DNA of 64,000 nucleotides from Paramagnetospirillum kuznetsovii (GTDB lineage: Bacteria > Pseudomonadota > Alphaproteobacteria > Rhodospirillales > Magnetospirillaceae): contig NZ_PGTO01000002.1 in assembly GCF_003284725.1 (NCBI RefSeq), positions 248,001-312,000 of the forward strand, read 5' to 3'. The translations under genes and the position numbers were made by a program. Within the stretch, counting starts at the first letter, position 1. Every line of letters begins with the position of its first letter. Shown in pieces: positions 61,106 through 64,000 of this stretch. The notes below the pieces were generated by a model. It had not been told where the DNA came from, ran no database searches, and was given only the letters and a program-made list of their open reading frames with translations.

Positions 61106-62221
61106 TCAGCCCTTGAAGTAACGGTGGGGAACGAACGGCAGAGCCGCGACCTCGGCGTCCAGCGCCTTGCCGCGAACCACCAGCTTGATCTTGGTGCCGA
61201 CTGCGGAAAACGCCTTGGGCACATAGCCCATGGCGACGGGCCGGTCGGCCGAGGGGCCGAAGCCGCCCGAGCAGATTTCACCCAGGCGGTTGCCGGCCTC
61301 ATCGGTGATTTCCGTATGGGCGCGGGCGGGGGCGCGGCCCAGCGGCTGGATGCCGACCCGCAGCCTCGCGGAGCCTTCGGCCAACTGCTTCTGGATGATG
61401 GCGGCGCCGGGAAAACCGCCCTCGGCGCGGCGGCGCTTGTTCATGATCCAGGCGATATTGCCTTCCACCGGGGTGATGGTGGTGTCGATATCCGAGCCAT
61501 ACAGGCACAGACCGGCTTCGAGGCGAAGCGAATCGCGTGCCCCCAGGCCGATGGGCATGACGCCGGGCAGGGCCAGCAGCGTGCGGGCCAAGTCCTCGGC
61601 CCGGGCGGTGGGCACCGAAATCTCCCAGCCATCCTCGCCGGTATAGCCCGAGCGGGTGGCGAGACAGGCGATACCGGCAATGCTGGTTTCGCGGATGGTC
61701 ATGAAGGTCATGGACAGGGCGTCGGGACAGACCATGGCCATGGCGGCGGCGGCCTTGGGGCCTTGCAGCGCCAGCAGGGCGCGGTCCTCGATCATGCGCA
61801 GCGCGACCTTGGCGCCGATGGCCGCCTTCATATGGGCGAAGTCTTCGTTCTTGCAGGCGGCGTTGGTCACCAGGAACAGGTGATCCTCGGCCAGCTTGCT
61901 GACCATCAAATCGTCCAGGATGCCGCCCTGATCATTGGTGAAGACGGTATAGCGGGTCTTGCCGATGCCGAGCCCCTGGATATCGCCAGGAACCAGGCTT
62001 TCCAGCCATTGGGCGCACTCGGCGCCCTTGATCTCCACTTGGCCCATATGGGAGACGTCGAACAGCCCGGCCTCGGCGCGGGTGTGCAGGTGTTCGGTCA
62101 TGACGCCTGCGGGATACTGCACCGGCATGGAATAACCGGCGAAGGGAACCATCTTGGCTCCCAGCTCGCGATGAAGCGAATCCAGCGGTACAGTTAGCAA
62201 CGGGGTATCAGGATCGCTCAC
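61106..62221 (-). CDS. gcvT: aminomethyltransferase (T protein)
   Basis: A 371-residue folate-dependent T protein with MVPFAGYSMPVQYPAGVMTE, DVSHMGQVEIKG, SGYTGEDGWEI and GLGARDSLRLEAGLCLYG. It transfers the methylene group to tetrahydrofolate and releases ammonia. It is the first gene behind the glycine riboswitch, followed by gcvH, gcvPA and gcvPB. No gene for the L protein is nearby, as expected. Confidence 0.97.
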   Translation of the reverse strand: MSDPDTPLLTVPLDSLHRELGAKMVPFAGYSMPVQYPAGVMTEHLHTRAEAGLFDVSHMGQVEIKGAECAQWLESLVPGDIQGLGIGKTRYTVFTNDQGGILDDLMVSKLAEDHLFLVTNAACKNEDFAHMKAAIGAKVALRMIEDRALLALQGPKAAAAMAMVCPDALSMTFMTIRETSIAGIACLATRSGYTGEDGWEISVPTARAEDLARTLLALPGVMPIGLGARDSLRLEAGLCLYGSDIDTTITPVEGNIAWIMNKRRRAEGGFPGAAIIQKQLAEGSARLRVGIQPLGRAPARAHTEITDEAGNRLGEICSGGFGPSADRPVAMGYVPKAFSAVGTKIKLVVRGKALDAEVAALPFVPHRYFKG

Positions 62222-62279
62222 CGGGTTCCTCCTTGGACAAGGGCCTTCCGGACGGAGTCATGGCGCCATCCGGCTTGCC

Positions 62280-62500
62280 CCCCTCTGTCCTTGGAACCTG
62301 AAAGATTCACCGCCTGATTCCGATGGAACGGAGGCGGCTTACATCGTCGGTGGGCAGACCGGTCCTTGCGGGGCCGATCGGCGCGCTTTCCAGAGTTTCA
62401 TCCCCCCGCGGTCCGTTTGCCTGAGAGTTTCCAGGGGCGGTTGCTCCTTCGGCGCCGCGTCCGGCTTCGAAAAGCCTGCGCGATCTCTCCCACGGGGATC
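62280..62500 (-). ncRNA. tandem glycine riboswitch of the gcv operon
   Basis: On the minus strand the first aptamer (about 62400-62495) has GTGGGAGAGATC, GCCGAAGGAGCAA and GGAAACTCTCAGGCAAACGG. The second (about 62280-62400) has GAAACTCTGGAAAGCG, CCACCGACGATGTAAGCC and GAATCTTTCAGG followed by AAGGACAGAGG. This is the conserved two-aptamer glycine riboswitch, which normally turns gcv genes on when glycine binds. It starts about 60 bp upstream of gcvT and explains most of the 366-bp gap between gcvT and the lipoprotein gene. Confidence 0.92.
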
Positions 62501-62587
62501 ATCTGTGGCCGCCATCTTAGTCGGCACGGCCAGGGAGTCAACGAGAGTCATCTCCTAGATATTGTGTTTTTATCGCGAGGCAGACAC

Positions 62588-63136
62588 CTAGCGCTTGCTT
62601 CGCCGCATGGCTTCCAAATCCTCTGGGGAAACCTGGAACCCCAGATAGATTTCGTAATCGTTGATGATTTCCTTGTTCTTCACCGGCAGCCGCAGCACCA
62701 CGTCGTCATCGGTGGTCCGCGCCTGGTTCATGCCCTCGGGGAACACCACCGGGATGGTGAACACCGCCTTGGCTTCGGGGGCGGGGTAGAATTTGGGAAT
62801 GGCGATGAAATAGGTCAGCTCCGCATTGGGGCTGGTGCTGGCCGGACCGCGATTGACGTCGAAGCTGAGCCGCATCACCACCTCGCCGCCCTTGTCGTCA
62901 TAGGAACAGTCGCCCTTGAAAGCGATGATCTCCGCCTCCAACTCCACATCGGTGAGGTCGCGGCCCGACCCTGGACGGAATTTGGTGACCTTGGCCACGT
63001 CGGACAGGATGTAGATGGGCGGGCAGGGCGGAGCCACCTTCTTCTTCGGATTCATGAAGTCGAAGTCGGCGCAGGCGGACAGGGCAAGCGGCGCCGCCAG
63101 GGCGAGACAGACGAGACGGGACGAACGATGGGTCAT
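62588..63136 (-). CDS. hypothetical lipoprotein
   Basis: A 182-residue lipoprotein. From the ATG at 63136 the signal ends LALAAPLALSAC with the lipobox Cys, then ADFDFMNPKKKVAPP. The mature domain is beta-rich with two Cys (PPCPPIYI and KGDCSYDD). It has a VVMRLSFDVNRG segment typical of small alphaproteobacterial lipoproteins of unknown function. Upstream ATGs exist but would bury the signal. It is upstream of the gcv riboswitch and read in the same direction, divergent from ispH. Confidence 0.78.
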   Translation of the reverse strand: MTHRSSRLVCLALAAPLALSACADFDFMNPKKKVAPPCPPIYILSDVAKVTKFRPGSGRDLTDVELEAEIIAFKGDCSYDDKGGEVVMRLSFDVNRGPASTSPNAELTYFIAIPKFYPAPEAKAVFTIPVVFPEGMNQARTTDDDVVLRLPVKNKEIINDYEIYLGFQVSPEDLEAMRRSKR

Positions 63137-63312
63137 GGAAATCCTGGAAATAGAGGTGCCGACCGCAAGGCGCTCCGGCGGGGTGGCGAATTCGCGCATG
63201 CCATTCTTCCTTCGACGGGGCAACATCTGCTAAACGTGGCCTCCGACTTTAGAGAAGGCCGCGACGCGGCACAAGCCGACAGCCAAGCCGAATAGAGGGA
63301 TTAACCGCGACC

Positions 63313-64000
63313 ATGTCTTCCGTTCCCGCCAAAAGGCCCCTTACCCTGGTTCTCGCCAGCCCGCGCGGCTTTTGCGCCGGTGTCGACCGCGCCATCCATA
63401 TCGTCGAGAAGGCGCTGGAAAAGTATCAGGCTCCGGTCTATGTCCGCCATGAAATCGTCCATAACCGCTTCGTGGTGGAATCCCTGGCCCAGAAGGGCGC
63501 GGTATTCGTCGAGGAACTGGACGAAGTCCCCGACGACGCGGCGGTGGTGTTTTCCGCCCATGGCGTGCCCAAGACGGTTCCGGAAGAGGCCGATCGTCGC
63601 GGCCTGACCTCCTTGGATGCCACTTGCCCGCTGGTGACCAAGGTGCACCGCGAGGCCGAACTCCATTACGACATGGGCCGCCAGATCATCATGATCGGTC
63701 ATGCCGGTCACCCGGAAGTGATCGGCACCATCGGCCAGGTTCCCGAGGGAACCGTCATGCTGGTGGGTACCCCGGCCGAGGCGGAAATGGTGCAGCCGCG
63801 CGACCCCTCCATGCTGGCCTATATCACCCAGACCACCCTGTCGGTGGACGATGCCGCCGCCGTCATCGACGTGCTCTATCGCCGCTTTCCCGACATCGTC
63901 GGACCAAAGCGGGAAGATATCTGTTACGCCACCACCAACCGCCAGGCGGCGGTCAAGACCATCGCCCCCAAATGCGAGGCCTTGATGGTGATCGGCTCGC
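63313..64000 (+). CDS. ispH: 4-hydroxy-3-methylbut-2-enyl diphosphate reductase, 5' part
   Basis: The first 229 codons of IspH, cut by the window end. The three iron-sulfur cluster Cys are in [26 protein letters not shown] and the later [23 protein letters not shown] and [11 protein letters not shown] are also diagnostic. It catalyses the last step of the MEP isoprenoid pathway, producing IPP and DMAPP. The start ATG follows a short divergent gap. Confidence 0.96.
   Translation, partial: MSSVPAKRPLTLVLASPRGFCAGVDRAIHIVEKALEKYQAPVYVRHEIVHNRFVVESLAQKGAVFVEELDEVPDDAAVVFSAHGVPKTVPEEADRRGLTSLDATCPLVTKVHREAELHYDMGRQIIMIGHAGHPEVIGTIGQVPEGTVMLVGTPAEAEMVQPRDPSMLAYITQTTLSVDDAAAVIDVLYRRFPDIVGPKREDICYATTNRQAAVKTIAPKCEALMVIGS

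Noticed and set aside
1-64000. tRNA, rRNA, insertion sequences, prophage or magnetosome genes
   Set aside because: No cloverleaf-like T-loop, rRNA signature, transposase or magnetosome protein was recognised by reading. A covariance search would be needed for full certainty on tRNAs.

Overview
The window is a GC-rich, densely packed chromosomal segment of an alphaproteobacterium. A Rhodospirillales member close to Magnetospirillum is most likely, inferred from the combination of PhaR-regulated polyhydroxybutyrate genes, the ribF-ileS-lspA-DUF3035-M16-M16 run, paired kup genes and abundant palindromic intergenic repeats. No magnetosome gene, rRNA, tRNA, insertion sequence, prophage or CRISPR array was seen, so the genus remains an inference.

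Layout. 1-5 kb: a truncated Rossmann-type gene start, a SPOR lipoprotein, a small unknown protein, an AhpD-like protein, a GT-C-type membrane glycosyltransferase, and a cytochrome c / aldo-keto reductase pair. 5-5.5 kb: a gene-free block of nested palindromes. 5.5-13.2 kb (minus): a type I secretion operon (FecR-domain repeat protein, TolC, an ABC exporter with degenerate ATPase motifs, HlyD). 13.3-14.6 kb: a TetR regulator with its own operator and a DJ-1/PfpI protein. 14.8-20.4 kb: a cyanate uptake and hydrolysis operon (binding protein, permease, ATPase, cyanase), divergent from a PAS-type sigma-54 activator. 20.4-23.5 kb: a solute-binding protein, an HD-GYP response regulator with an unknown partner, and a small Cys-rich ORF. 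23.6-28.2 kb: the polyhydroxybutyrate locus (phaB, phaA, phaC, a PhaE-like ORF overlapping phaC, and phaR). 28.2-36.7 kb (minus): ribF-ileS-lspA-DUF3035 lipoprotein-M16-M16 and a MaoC hydratase. 37-43.7 kb: two small exported proteins, a DsbD/ScsB thiol transporter and tandem kup genes. 43.7-51 kb: a sirtuin, a low-molecular-weight phosphatase and a DUF58 / DUF4159 / membrane-protein cluster. 51-57 kb: M23 peptidase-bactofilin-CorA, then a TPR protein, an SDR-type protein and an MFS transporter. 57-62.5 kb: a YefM-YoeB toxin-antitoxin pair next to a gcvT-gcvH-gcvPA-gcvPB operon behind a tandem glycine riboswitch. 62.6-64 kb: a lipoprotein and the 5' part of ispH.

The most notable signal is the control region of the cyanate operon. 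A near-consensus -24/-12 promoter (minus strand, 18401-18417) faces the transporter genes. Three copies of a 16-bp palindrome of the form TWACGRNNNNTYGTRA (18474-18527) lie about 85-135 bp upstream of the predicted transcript start, immediately before the divergent activator gene. This is the classic geometry of a sigma-54 enhancer and suggests a dedicated sigma-54 switch for cyanate use, unlike the LysR-type CynR control of Escherichia coli. Other points worth attention are the ABC exporter lacking normal signature and switch residues, the long out-of-frame overlap at the phaC start, and a palindromic repeat inserted at the start of an M16 gene.
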